Below, piece after piece: positions 8,215 to 15,408 of a stretch of DNA of 64,000 nucleotides (position 1 is the first letter of the stretch; each line of letters starts with the position of its first letter). The notes under the pieces are model-generated. The model saw nothing but the letters and a program-made list of their open reading frames with translations. It was not told the origin of the DNA and made no database searches. The stretch comes from Kitasatospora phosalacinea. Lineage in GTDB: Bacteria; Actinomycetota; Actinomycetes; Streptomycetales; Streptomycetaceae. The translations under genes and the position numbers were made by a program. The stretch is from contig NZ_JNYE01000025.1 of assembly GCF_000717185.1 (NCBI RefSeq), forward strand, positions 69,614-133,613. Direction: 5' to 3'.

Positions 8215-9009
8215 GTGGAGGAACTGGTGCGGGTGCCGCCGGAGGTGCGGGAGCGGTTCGCCGTTCGGTTCGGGGCCGGGGCGGGTGGGTGGTGTGACGA
8301 ACTGCCCGGCCTGGTGGGTGAGTTGGCCGGACGGTGGGGACTGGAGGTGCTGGCGGCGGGCGGCGGTGGGACGTCGCGGGTGTTCCGCTGCGGGCGGGGC
8401 GGCGGGGGTGGGGCGGTGTGGCTGAAGCTGACGCCGGAGCCCGCGATCGCCCGCGAGGAGGCCGAGGCGCTGCGGGCCTGGGCGGCCGTGCCGTCGGTCG
8501 TTCCGCTGCTCGCCGCGGACCTCCCGGCCGGGGCCCTGCTGCTGGCGGACGTCTCGCCTGGCACCCGGGTGCGGCAGCTCGGCTGGCAGTTGCCCGAAGT
8601 CGCCGTCCTGCTGCGGGAGTTGCGCTCCAGCGCGGTACCGGCCGAGGAATCAGTGCTGCGGCCGCTCGCGCACCGGGTCGGTTTCGTGTTCGACCTGGCC
8701 GAGCGCCGGGGCCGGACCGGCCTGGCCGAACACCGGGCGGCGGCACTGGAGTTGGCTGCCACCGGCCCGACCGGGCTGGTGCACGGCGATCTGCACCCGT
8801 CCAACGTGCTCGTCGGCTCCGGCGGCCGCCTGGTGGCGATCGACCCGCGGCCGTCCTGGGGCGATCCGGACTTCGACGCGGTCGACTGGGTGTTGGAAGG
8901 CCCGGGCACCCTGGAGCGGCGCGTCACCGACCTGGCCGCGCTCGTCCCGGGCCTCTCCCCCGACCGCCTGCACGCCTGGTGCCGCGCCCTGGCGCCGCTC
9001 AGCGGCTGA
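8215..9009 (+). CDS. Aminoglycoside/hydroxyurea phosphotransferase-like kinase (APH(6) family)
   Basis: This 264-aa kinase-fold protein has the phosphotransferase signature HGDLHPSNVL, with catalytic Asp and Asn, and a downstream IDPRPSWGDPDFD metal-binding Asp segment. The N-terminal pattern VPPEVRERFAVRFG...W...LPGLVGELAGRWGLEV is that of streptomycin 6-kinase and hydroxyurea phosphotransferase. It may protect against a self-made or environmental antibiotic, or act on a metabolite; it is shorter than the roughly 300 aa of proven APH(6). The GTG lies six bases after a TACGAT -10 (8203-8208), implying a leaderless mRNA. It overlaps the convergent TetR gene by 11 bp. Confidence 0.8.
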   Translation: MEELVRVPPEVRERFAVRFGAGAGGWCDELPGLVGELAGRWGLEVLAAGGGGTSRVFRCGRGGGGGAVWLKLTPEPAIAREEAEALRAWAAVPSVVPLLAADLPAGALLLADVSPGTRVRQLGWQLPEVAVLLRELRSSAVPAEESVLRPLAHRVGFVFDLAERRGRTGLAEHRAAALELAATGPTGLVHGDLHPSNVLVGSGGRLVAIDPRPSWGDPDFDAVDWVLEGPGTLERRVTDLAALVPGLSPDRLHAWCRALAPLSG

Positions 9010-9685
9010 CGCCGCCTCGGTACCGGCGGGCATCCGCCGCGGGGAGGGTGCGCGAGTCGGTTCGCGGGGCGGTTCGCGGGGCGAGTCCGTCCATAGCGAG
9101 GTCGACCAGGGCGGTGACGTAGGCCGGGGTGACGGGTTCGCCGAGCAGCAGGTGGCGGGCGAGCAGCGGGCTCATCAGGGCTTCGACGGCGGTGCGGGGG
9201 TCGGCGTCGGGGCGGATCTCGCCGCGGGCGGCGGCCCGGTGCAGGAGTCGTTCGGCGCGGGCGAGGCGGTCGGCCCAGTAGGCGTCGCGGCCGCTGCGGG
9301 TCTCGGCGGTGGCGGGGGCGATGCTCAGGTGGAGCAGGGCGGGGCCCTCGGGGGTGTCGAGGAACGCGCCGAGGGCGGTGAGGAGTTGGTGCAGGTCCTC
9401 GCGCAGGCTGCCGGTGTCGGGCAGCGGCAGGGCCTGGTCGGTGTAGTCGGCGAGGGCTTCGCGCAGCAGGTCCTCGCGGGTGCCCCAGTTCCGGTAGACC
9501 GAGGTCTCGTGGACCCCGGCGGCGGCGGCGATCGCGGCGACGGTGGCGGCCTCCAGGCCGCCTTCGGCGAGCAGGCGCACGGTGGCGTCAAGCACGGCCC
9601 GGCGCATCGCGGCACCGCGGCGGCGCAGCGGGGCGGCGGGCTTGAGCTGGGGCGTCTCGTTCTGGGGCGTCTCGTCCTGGGGCAC
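8999..9685 (-). CDS. TetR/AcrR family repressor
   Basis: A 228-aa TetR protein with its helix-turn-helix around residues 25-72 (TVAAIAAAAGVHETSVYRNW) and a helical C-terminal domain like TetR_C_11/16. The first residues contain a short QDETP/QNETP repeat. The GTG start lies six bases after a TAGGCT -10 (complement of 9692-9697). It is divergent from the alcohol dehydrogenase gene, and two GCAAGN4CTTGC operators lie between them, one over each promoter. It very likely represses itself and the dehydrogenase. Confidence 0.88.
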   Translation of the reverse strand: MPQDETPQNETPQLKPAAPLRRRGAAMRRAVLDATVRLLAEGGLEAATVAAIAAAAGVHETSVYRNWGTREDLLREALADYTDQALPLPDTGSLREDLHQLLTALGAFLDTPEGPALLHLSIAPATAETRSGRDAYWADRLARAERLLHRAAARGEIRPDADPRTAVEALMSPLLARHLLLGEPVTPAYVTALVDLAMDGLAPRTAPRTDSRTLPAADARRYRGGVSR

Positions 9686-9696
9686 CCCCGGAGCCT

Positions 9697-9762
9697 AACG
9701 CAAGGCTCCTTGCGTTGCAGCGGGCCGCGACGTAGCCTCGGCAATGCAAGTCGCCTTGCGAT
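9697..9762. promoter_or_regulatory. Twin GCAAGN4CTTGC operators between tetR and adh
   Basis: AACGCAAGGCTCCTTGCGTT (9697-9716) is a perfect inverted repeat with 9-bp arms. A second copy, GCAAGTCGCCTTGC, lies at 9746-9759 with the same spacing. The first overlaps a possible rightward -35 (TTGCGT, 9711-9716) and abuts the leftward -10. The second covers the likely rightward start region after TAGCCT (9733-9738). Confidence 0.75.
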
Positions 9763-9839
9763 ATCCCTCCGGGAGGTGTCGCGAGCGGCAACGAGGCCGA
9801 GACCGCCGACGGCTCGCCGCCGGCCGGAGAGGAGCGACC

Positions 9840-10850
9840 ATGGCGACGATGCGCGCCGTCCGCCTGCACCTGCCCACCCGCACGCTGAGCGTGGAGGAGG
9901 TGGAGCGTCCGGTGCCCGGCCCCGGCCAGGTGCTGGTGAAGGTCGAGGCGGCGGGCGTCTGCCTGTCCGACGTCCACCTGATCGAGGGCTCGCTCACCCC
10001 GCTGCACCTGCCCGGCGAGAGCGTCACGCTCGGCCATGAAGTCGCGGGCACCGTAGCCGAGTTGGGCGCCGAGTCGGGCCGCTGGCAGGTCGGCGACCGG
10101 GTGGTGCTGCAGGCCGGTGAGAAGCGCGACGGGATCACCTGGACGCGCGGCGTCGACTACGACGGCGGCTGGGCCGAGTACGCGCTGGCCCGGGTCGACA
10201 CGCTGTTCGCGCTGCCCGACTCGATCCCGTTCGAACAGGGCTCGATCATCCCGGACGCGGTCTCCACCCCGTGGGGCGCGGTGACCACCACCGGCGGCGT
10301 CCGCCCGGCCGAGCCGGTCGGCGTCTGGGGCGTCGGCGGCCTCGGCGCGCACGGCGTGCAGCTGCTGCGCGCGATCGGCGCCCACCCGATCGTCGCCGTC
10401 GACCCGGCGCCCGCCGCCCGCGAGCGCGCCCTCGCCTTCGGCGCGGACCTCGCGCTGGACTCCGCCGACCCCGAGCTCGCCGCGAAGATCGGCGCGGCCA
10501 CCGGCGGGGCGGGCCTGGCCGCGGCGTTCGACTTCGCCGGGGTGCCCGCCGTCCGCGAGCAGGCCGTGAAGGTGCTCGGCGCGCACGGCCGCCTGGTGCT
10601 GGTCGGGCTGACCGACCAGCCGCTGACGCTCACCGACAGCATCCGCTTCTCGTACCTGCAGCAGCAGATCCTCGGCCACTACGGCTCCGAGGAGGAGGCC
10701 GTCCCGCAGCTGATCGCCCTCGCCGCGGGCGGCCGCCTGGACTTCTCCCGCTCCGTCAGCGAGGTCCTCCCGCTGGAGCGGGCCGCCGAGGCGGTCGAGC
10801 GCCTGCACAGCAAGCAGGGCAACCCGATCCGCCTGATCCTCAAGCCCTGA
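9840..10850 (+). CDS. Zinc-type alcohol dehydrogenase-like oxidoreductase (MDR family)
   Basis: A 336-aa medium-chain dehydrogenase/reductase. The GroES-like N-terminal half has the catalytic-zinc motifs GVCLSDVH and GHEVAG. The Rossmann half begins with GVWGVGGLGAHGVQLLRAIG. The four-cysteine structural zinc lobe of classical alcohol dehydrogenases is absent, placing it among the compact bacterial members. The substrate is unknown. The ATG follows a GGAGAGGAG ribosome site. Divergence from the TetR gene with shared operators suggests induction by an alcohol, aldehyde or drug. The gene's 3' end, stop codon included, is repeated downstream. Confidence 0.88.
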   Translation: MATMRAVRLHLPTRTLSVEEVERPVPGPGQVLVKVEAAGVCLSDVHLIEGSLTPLHLPGESVTLGHEVAGTVAELGAESGRWQVGDRVVLQAGEKRDGITWTRGVDYDGGWAEYALARVDTLFALPDSIPFEQGSIIPDAVSTPWGAVTTTGGVRPAEPVGVWGVGGLGAHGVQLLRAIGAHPIVAVDPAPAARERALAFGADLALDSADPELAAKIGAATGGAGLAAAFDFAGVPAVREQAVKVLGAHGRLVLVGLTDQPLTLTDSIRFSYLQQQILGHYGSEEEAVPQLIALAAGGRLDFSRSVSEVLPLERAAEAVERLHSKQGNPIRLILKP

Positions 10851-10892
10851 CCCTCAGGCCCTGACCCTCAAGCCCTGACCCTCAGGCCCCGG
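10837..10892. repeat. 14-bp tandem repeat duplicating the adh 3' end
   Basis: Four units of a 14-mer run through the gene end: TCCTCAAGCCCTGA, CCCTCAGGCCCTGA, CCCTCAAGCCCTGA, CCCTCAGGCCCCGG. The first contains the last codons and the TGA stop of the dehydrogenase; the others repeat that end in non-coding DNA. Replication slippage is the simplest origin. Confidence 0.8.
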
Positions 10893-11277
10893 CCACTCGC
10901 CGACCGCCCGTCCGCGAGAGCCGGACACGGGGCCGTCCGCCGGTGGACGACCCCGCCCGGCAGGTACCAGCCCGCCTTCTTCCGAACGGCCGAACGGCCG
11001 GGCTCGGGTCGTCCGCGCGGGCGGCGCGCAGGGCGGCGAGCGCCCGGGGCTCGGTGTGGACGGACTTGCCCGCCAACTCGACGGCCCGGGAGCGGACCTG
11101 CGGGTCGGGGTCGTCGGCCAGGTGCCGCAGCGCGGGCGCAAGGACCCGGTCGGCGCCCGGCCCGCAGACGCCCTCCTTGCAGCGGCCGCAGGCCAGGGCG
11201 AACGCGGCCGTCCTGACCCGGGCGCGGCGGGGTGGCGCCCCGGCCCGTTCGGGTGCCGCGTGGTTCGGGGGTTTCAC
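10868..11277 (-). pseudogene. HEAT-repeat-type small protein, frameshifted
   Basis: The minus strand from GTG 11277 encodes a Cys-containing start (FALACGRCKEGVCG) and a HEAT-like helical pair (VLAPALRHLADDPDPQVRSRAVELAGKS...). After DDPSPAVR the frame turns to nonsense, yet another frame continues naturally with KKAGWYLPGGVVHRR and ends at 10868. The switch coincides with a direct 8-bp duplication, CGAACGGC twice at 10983-10998. Removing one copy restores a single frame. I therefore call it a recently broken gene, or a sequencing error at a short repeat. It lies downstream of the MFS gene on the same strand. Confidence 0.55.
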
Positions 11278-11310
11278 CGGTCACGTCCCGCATCGTAGGG
11301 CGGCCCGCCG

Positions 11311-12516
11311 TCAGGCCGGTTCCGCGAGGGCCGGGGCGGGGGCCGGGCGGTGCCAGGTGGCGATCCACAGGGCGGTGAGGGCGGCGGCCGCGCCCGCGGC
11401 GGCCATCGCGGGGCCGGTGCCGGTGAGGGCGGCGGCGGTGCCGAAGAGCGCCGGGCCGAGGCCCTGGAGGGTCATGTTGCCGGAGCCGAGCAGGGTGAAC
11501 GCCTGGCCCCGGCCGTCCGCGGGCAGCGCGTCCAGGAAGCGGCGCTGCAGCCCGAGCGCGTAGGCGAAGCCGCAGCCGGCGGCCAGCAGCGCGGCCGCGC
11601 ACAGCGGCAGCGGGGCGGGGAGGGCGAAGACCAGCAGCGGCAGGCCCATCAGGGCGGCCAGCGGCACCACCAGGCGCTCCCGGGTGGCGGGGGCGGCGAA
11701 GCGGCCGACCAGCAGGTCGCCGACCAGCATCCCGACCGGCAGGCAGGCCAGCAGGAAGCCGTACCCGCCCGCCGGGAAGCCCCGCGCCCCGGCGTACGCG
11801 ACGACCAGCGACTCGGCGCCGGTCACCGCGGCGGACGGCAGCCACTGGGCGAGCAGCAGGCGGCGGACGGCGGTGCTGCGCAGCAGGTCGCCGTTGCCGC
11901 GCCAGCTCTGCCGGAGCACCGGACCGGCGGCCCGCCGCGGCGGCGGCAGGTCGGGCAGGCGCAGCCGGATCGCGAGGGCGTTGGCGACGTGCAGCCCGGC
12001 GGCGGCCAGCAGGGCGCCGCGCGGGCCGAGCAGGGCGACCGTGACGCCGCCGCCCGCCAGGCCGAGCAACTGGGCGCCGGAGGCCGCGACCTGGGTCAGC
12101 GAGCGGCCCAGCACGTAGGCGTCCCCCCGCAGGGTCTCCGCGACCAGGCGGCTGGAGGCCCCGTTGAACACCGGGGTGAGCACCGCGACCGCGCCCACCA
12201 GCAGCAGGCTCGCCGCGACCGGCAGCCGGACCAGGGCGAGCAGCGCGGCGGCGGCCGCGTCCAGCAGGTAGCCGGCGGTGATCAGCAGCCGGGGGCGCAG
12301 GCTGTCGGTGAGCGAGCCCAGCAGCATCGAGCCGAGCAGTTGCGGCAGGAACCCGATCCCGAAGGCGAGGGCGCTCAGCAGTGCGGAGCCGGTGCCCGCG
12401 TAGATCAGCACGGCCAGGGTGGTGATCCGCAGCGAGTCCCCGACGATGCCGAGGGTGCGGGTGGTGAACAGCAGCCGGAAGCGCGGGTCGGCCAGCACCT
12501 CGCGATAGGTCGTCAT
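11311..12516 (-). CDS. MFS transporter
   Basis: A 401-aa integral membrane protein with about 10-12 hydrophobic helices. The first loop GSLTDSLRPRLL fits the DxxxR/K signature between helices 2 and 3 of major facilitator transporters of the drug-exporter (enterobactin exporter/MefA-like) type. The substrate is unknown. The ATG lies seven bases after CAGGCT (complement of 12524-12529), so it may be leaderless. It is divergent from an ArsR/DUF5937 regulator, an arrangement common in Streptomyces that suggests direct control. Confidence 0.87.
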   Translation of the reverse strand: MTTYREVLADPRFRLLFTTRTLGIVGDSLRITTLAVLIYAGTGSALLSALAFGIGFLPQLLGSMLLGSLTDSLRPRLLITAGYLLDAAAAALLALVRLPVAASLLLVGAVAVLTPVFNGASSRLVAETLRGDAYVLGRSLTQVAASGAQLLGLAGGGVTVALLGPRGALLAAAGLHVANALAIRLRLPDLPPPRRAAGPVLRQSWRGNGDLLRSTAVRRLLLAQWLPSAAVTGAESLVVAYAGARGFPAGGYGFLLACLPVGMLVGDLLVGRFAAPATRERLVVPLAALMGLPLLVFALPAPLPLCAAALLAAGCGFAYALGLQRRFLDALPADGRGQAFTLLGSGNMTLQGLGPALFGTAAALTGTGPAMAAAGAAAALTALWIATWHRPAPAPALAEPA

Positions 12517-12572
12517 GGGCGCGAGCCTGGCGCCCGGACCCCCGCGCGGGCGAGAGATTCGTCCCTGGACGT

Positions 12573-12625
12573 AAGGTCGTGCGGTCGCGGGGTTGCCAGG
12601 CCACAAGGCCGTACGGTCGCGGGGT
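12573..12625. promoter_or_regulatory. Long direct repeat between MFS and ArsR-like regulator
   Basis: AAGGTCGTGCGGTCGCGGGGT (12573-12593) recurs at 12605-12625 with two changes. The 32-bp period is close to three helical turns. The repeat sits in the divergent promoter region and is a good candidate binding site for the regulator at 12652. Confidence 0.55.
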
Positions 12626-12651
12626 CGCGGGTGGGCCGGAGGAGGCAGCGG

Positions 12652-13635
12652 GTGCTGAGGTACGAGGTCGGCGCGGAGGACCTGGCGCGCAGCCGTTTCG
12701 CGCTCTCCCCCGCGTTCGAACTCGCCAACCTGCTGCGGCTGCTGGACCGCGGCGGCGAGCGGGCGCTGCCGCCGGGGTGGCGGGAGCGGCTGCGGCCCGC
12801 GTTCCTGCGGCTGCGGGCGGACCCGGCGGTGCGGGCGGTCCTCGCGCTGCACAACCCGCGGTTCGGGGCGGACTTCATCGCCATCCCGCCCCGCGGCATG
12901 GACCAGACCTGGGACGACGACCTGGCCGCGATCCGGGCCGCCCCGCCGGAGCTCGCCCGGGCCGAGATCCGCGCCTGCCTGGCGGCCCGGCCCGAGACGG
13001 ACGGCGCGGCCCGGGCGGTGCTGGCCGCGCCGGACGCCGTCCGGCGGGTCGCCGAGGCGCTGGACCTGGCCTGGCACGAGCTGCTGGCCCGGGACTGGCC
13101 GCAACTGCGGGCGCTGTGCGAGCGCGACGTGGTGCACCGGGCGGGCGAGTTGGGCCAGCGCGGCTGGGCGGCGGCGCTGGCCGGGCTGCACGAGAACGTC
13201 CGCTGGCGGGACGGCGGCATCGACGTCCCGCCGTTCGACGCCGCCACCACCTACCCGCTGCGCGGCGCCGGGCTGCTGCTGGTGCCCTCGGTGTTCGTCT
13301 GGCCCGGCGTCGCCGCGCACCACGAGGAGCCCTGGCCCTGCACCCTGATCTACCCGGCCCGCGGCATCTCCGCCCTGTGGGAGCGCGGCGCCGCCGTCCC
13401 GCCCGACGCCCTCGCCGCGCTGCTCGGCCGCTCCCGGGCCCGCGTCCTCGCCGCCCTGGACACCCCCGCCAGCACCACCCAGCTCGCCCGCGCCCTCGGC
13501 CACGCCCCCGGCGCCGTCGCCGACCACCTGGCCGTGCTGCGCGCCGCGGGCCTGCTCTCCCGGGCCCGCGCGGGCCGCTCGGTGCTCTACCGGCGCACCC
13601 CGATGGGCGACGCCCTGATCGGCTCCGCGGGCTGA
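12652..13635 (+). CDS. ArsR-type winged-helix regulator with DUF5937-like N-terminal domain
   Basis: A 327-aa protein in two parts. Residues 1-240 form a long N-terminal domain as in DUF5937 regulators (LRYEVGAEDLARSRFALSPAFE). Residues 255-325 form an ArsR-like winged helix (LAALDTPASTTQLARALG, VADHLAVLRAAGLLSRARAGR, VLYRRT). No metal-binding Cys/His cluster is seen in the winged helix, so metal sensing is unlikely. The GTG start follows GGAGGAGGC. It is divergent from an MFS exporter and probably controls it in response to the exported compound. Confidence 0.82.
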   Translation: MLRYEVGAEDLARSRFALSPAFELANLLRLLDRGGERALPPGWRERLRPAFLRLRADPAVRAVLALHNPRFGADFIAIPPRGMDQTWDDDLAAIRAAPPELARAEIRACLAARPETDGAARAVLAAPDAVRRVAEALDLAWHELLARDWPQLRALCERDVVHRAGELGQRGWAAALAGLHENVRWRDGGIDVPPFDAATTYPLRGAGLLLVPSVFVWPGVAAHHEEPWPCTLIYPARGISALWERGAAVPPDALAALLGRSRARVLAALDTPASTTQLARALGHAPGAVADHLAVLRAAGLLSRARAGRSVLYRRTPMGDALIGSAG

Positions 13636-13666
13636 ACCCGGCGGCGGCCGGCGGGACTTGCCGGAC

Positions 13667-13697
13667 TTGCCTTGGAGCGGACTCCAACTCCTAGGCT
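13667..13697 (+). promoter_or_regulatory. MerR/AdhR-type promoter-operator with 19-bp spacer
   Basis: TTGCCT (13667-13672) and TAGGCT (13692-13697) are 19 bp apart, the over-long spacing that MerR-family activators correct by twisting DNA. The spacer region contains the perfect dyad TTGGAGCGGACTCCAA (13672-13687). It strongly resembles the operator recognised by the NmlR/AdhR branch of MerR regulators. No merR gene is present in the window. Confidence 0.7.
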
Positions 13698-13762
13698 CAC
13701 AGCCGTTCGCACCGCGGCCGCGGCCACGGCCACCAGCAGCCCCAGGACCTCAGGAGCCCCCC

Positions 13763-14266
13763 ATGAACACCGCCACCGCCACCGCCGTCCCCGCCGACAC
13801 CGCCACCACCCGCCAGGAGCGCCTCGACCACGGCCTGGAGGTCCTCCGCGGCATCGACGGCGACGCAGGCACCGACGTGCTCGCCTCCCTCGCCGACGTC
13901 TCCCCCGAACTCGCCCACCAGGTCGCCGCCTGGGGCTTCGGCGAGATCTACGCCCGCCCCGCCCTCCCGCCCCGCGAGCGCCAGTTGGTCACCCTCGGCA
14001 TGCTCACCGCCCTCGGCGGCTGCGAGCCCCAGCTCCGCGTCCACGTCAACGCCTCCCTCAACGTCGGCCTCACCCCCCAGGAGATCGTCGAGGCGCTGCT
14101 CCACTCCGCCGTCTACTGCGGCTTCCCCCGCGCACTGAACGCGACCTTCGCCGCCAAGCAGGTCTTCGCCGAGCGCGGCCTGCTCCCCGTCGCCCCCGCC
14201 ACTCCTCCCGCCCCCGCCGCCGCTCCCACCGCGACCGCCGCGACCGCCGCGACCGCCGCCGTCTGA
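13763..14266 (+). CDS. Carboxymuconolactone decarboxylase family protein
   Basis: A 167-aa protein whose core (RERQLVTLGMLTALGGCEPQLRVHVNASLNVGLTPQEIVEALLHSAVYCGFPRA, about residues 72-125) is the gamma-carboxymuconolactone decarboxylase fold. It has the Cys and His of the GGCEPQLRVH segment. Family members include true decarboxylases and AhpD-like peroxidases. No protocatechuate genes are nearby, so a stress role is more likely. The C-terminus is a low-complexity Ala/Thr/Pro tail. Its promoter has a MerR/AdhR-type operator, and as I recall the Bacillus homologue yraC is likewise linked to AdhR. Confidence 0.85.
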   Translation: MNTATATAVPADTATTRQERLDHGLEVLRGIDGDAGTDVLASLADVSPELAHQVAAWGFGEIYARPALPPRERQLVTLGMLTALGGCEPQLRVHVNASLNVGLTPQEIVEALLHSAVYCGFPRALNATFAAKQVFAERGLLPVAPATPPAPAAAPTATAATAATAAV

Positions 14267-14319
14267 ACGTCCTTCCGCCGTTCCGGTGGCGGGGCCCGGG
14301 CCCCGCGTCGCGTCGGCCC

Positions 14320-14336
14320 GGCCCGCCGAGCGGGCC
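14320..14336. terminator. Possible terminator hairpin
   Basis: GGCCCGC-CGA-GCGGGCC is a perfect 7-bp stem with a 3-nt loop, after a GGGGCCCGGGCCCC palindrome at 14291-14304. Both lie between the decarboxylase-like gene and the GH18-like gene. There is no T-tract, as is usual in this group. Confidence 0.4.
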
Positions 14337-14385
14337 CGGCTAGCGTCGGGCGGACCCGTTCCCCCTCGGCAGGAAGCTGCGGCCC

Positions 14386-15246
14386 ATGACTCCCTCCGGC
14401 TACGACCTCGGCCTGTACGGCCAGGGACTGTTCGACACCGACGACGACGCGAGGAACCGGCGGGCGCTCCAGGACCTGTCCGGCTCCGGTTTCACCAGCC
14501 TGGTCCTGTTCACCCTGCACGTGCACCCGAGCGGCGACCTCTACCTGGGCGACAACGTGATCGCCCGGGACGGCGTCGTCGTCTACCGCTGGAAGGACAC
14601 CCAGGACCCGTCCTTCCCCGCCCTGGTCAGGGGCTTGCGGGCGGGCGGCTTCCGCACCGTGCTGTTCTCGATCGGGTTCGGCGGCCCGCCCGCCCCCGAG
14701 GACTGGCAGCACATCCAGGACCTGCTGGACCACGGCAAGGCCGGGGTGCTGGTGGCGAACTTCAAGGCCGTGGCGGCGTGGACGGGCGTGGACGGTTTCG
14801 ACTTCGACTGCGAGGAGGACGTCCGGGTCGGCACCATCGCCACCATGACCACCGAACTCGTCAAGGTCGCACCGGGCGGGGTGGTCACCTACTGCCCGTA
14901 CAACCGGACGCAGTGGTGGGTCGACTGCCTGGCGGAGGTCCGCCGCGCCCGCGGCACCCAACTGGTGCGCGGGCTCAACCTCCAGGTCTACGGCGGGGCC
15001 GACCCCGTCGAGTGGATCTCCGCGCTCACCGCGGCGAAGGACCGCACCGGCGTCGCCGACCCCGCCGCGTTCCTGTCGGCCGGACAGTCCGTGAGCCCGC
15101 CGGCCGAGCTCACCGAGGAGTTCGCCGAGTACGGCCGGGCCGGGCTGAGGGCCGGTTTCCTCTGGCAGTACGGCCGCTTCGAGCTGCCCGCGCGCGACTA
15201 CGCGAAGGCCGTACTGGCCGGTCTGTCGGAGCGTTCCCACCCGTAG
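14386..15246 (+). CDS. GH18-like (chitinase-fold) protein without signal peptide
   Basis: A 286-aa TIM-barrel-like protein. GVDGFDFDCEEDV (around residue 130) fits the GH18 DxxDxDxE signature, with the final Glu as the expected catalytic acid. LNLQVYGGA and GFLWQYGRFE resemble the later barrel strands of GH18 proteins. No signal peptide is present, so it would act inside the cell or leave by another route. It may be a lectin-like or intracellular hexosaminidase-type relative. The ATG is preceded by an AGGAAG ribosome site. It lies directly upstream of a secreted GH87 enzyme. Confidence 0.7.
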   Translation: MTPSGYDLGLYGQGLFDTDDDARNRRALQDLSGSGFTSLVLFTLHVHPSGDLYLGDNVIARDGVVVYRWKDTQDPSFPALVRGLRAGGFRTVLFSIGFGGPPAPEDWQHIQDLLDHGKAGVLVANFKAVAAWTGVDGFDFDCEEDVRVGTIATMTTELVKVAPGGVVTYCPYNRTQWWVDCLAEVRRARGTQLVRGLNLQVYGGADPVEWISALTAAKDRTGVADPAAFLSAGQSVSPPAELTEEFAEYGRAGLRAGFLWQYGRFELPARDYAKAVLAGLSERSHP

Positions 15247-15408
15247 GGGCCGGGGGCGGTCGGGTTTCATCACGTCTCCACAACTGATCTTGCGTCAATC
15301 TGTATCTTTTTTGCACACACCCGTGGACTTCCTGCTGTGCTGCGCCCTACGCTCGGCACGCCCGGCCACCACCCGGGCCCTTCCCCCATGCAGGAAGCAC
15401 GGTCACCC

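Noticed and set aside
13667..13697. TetR operator for the decarboxylase-like gene
   Set aside because: The 19-bp spacer with a central TTGGAG/CTCCAA dyad fits MerR activation better than TetR repression.
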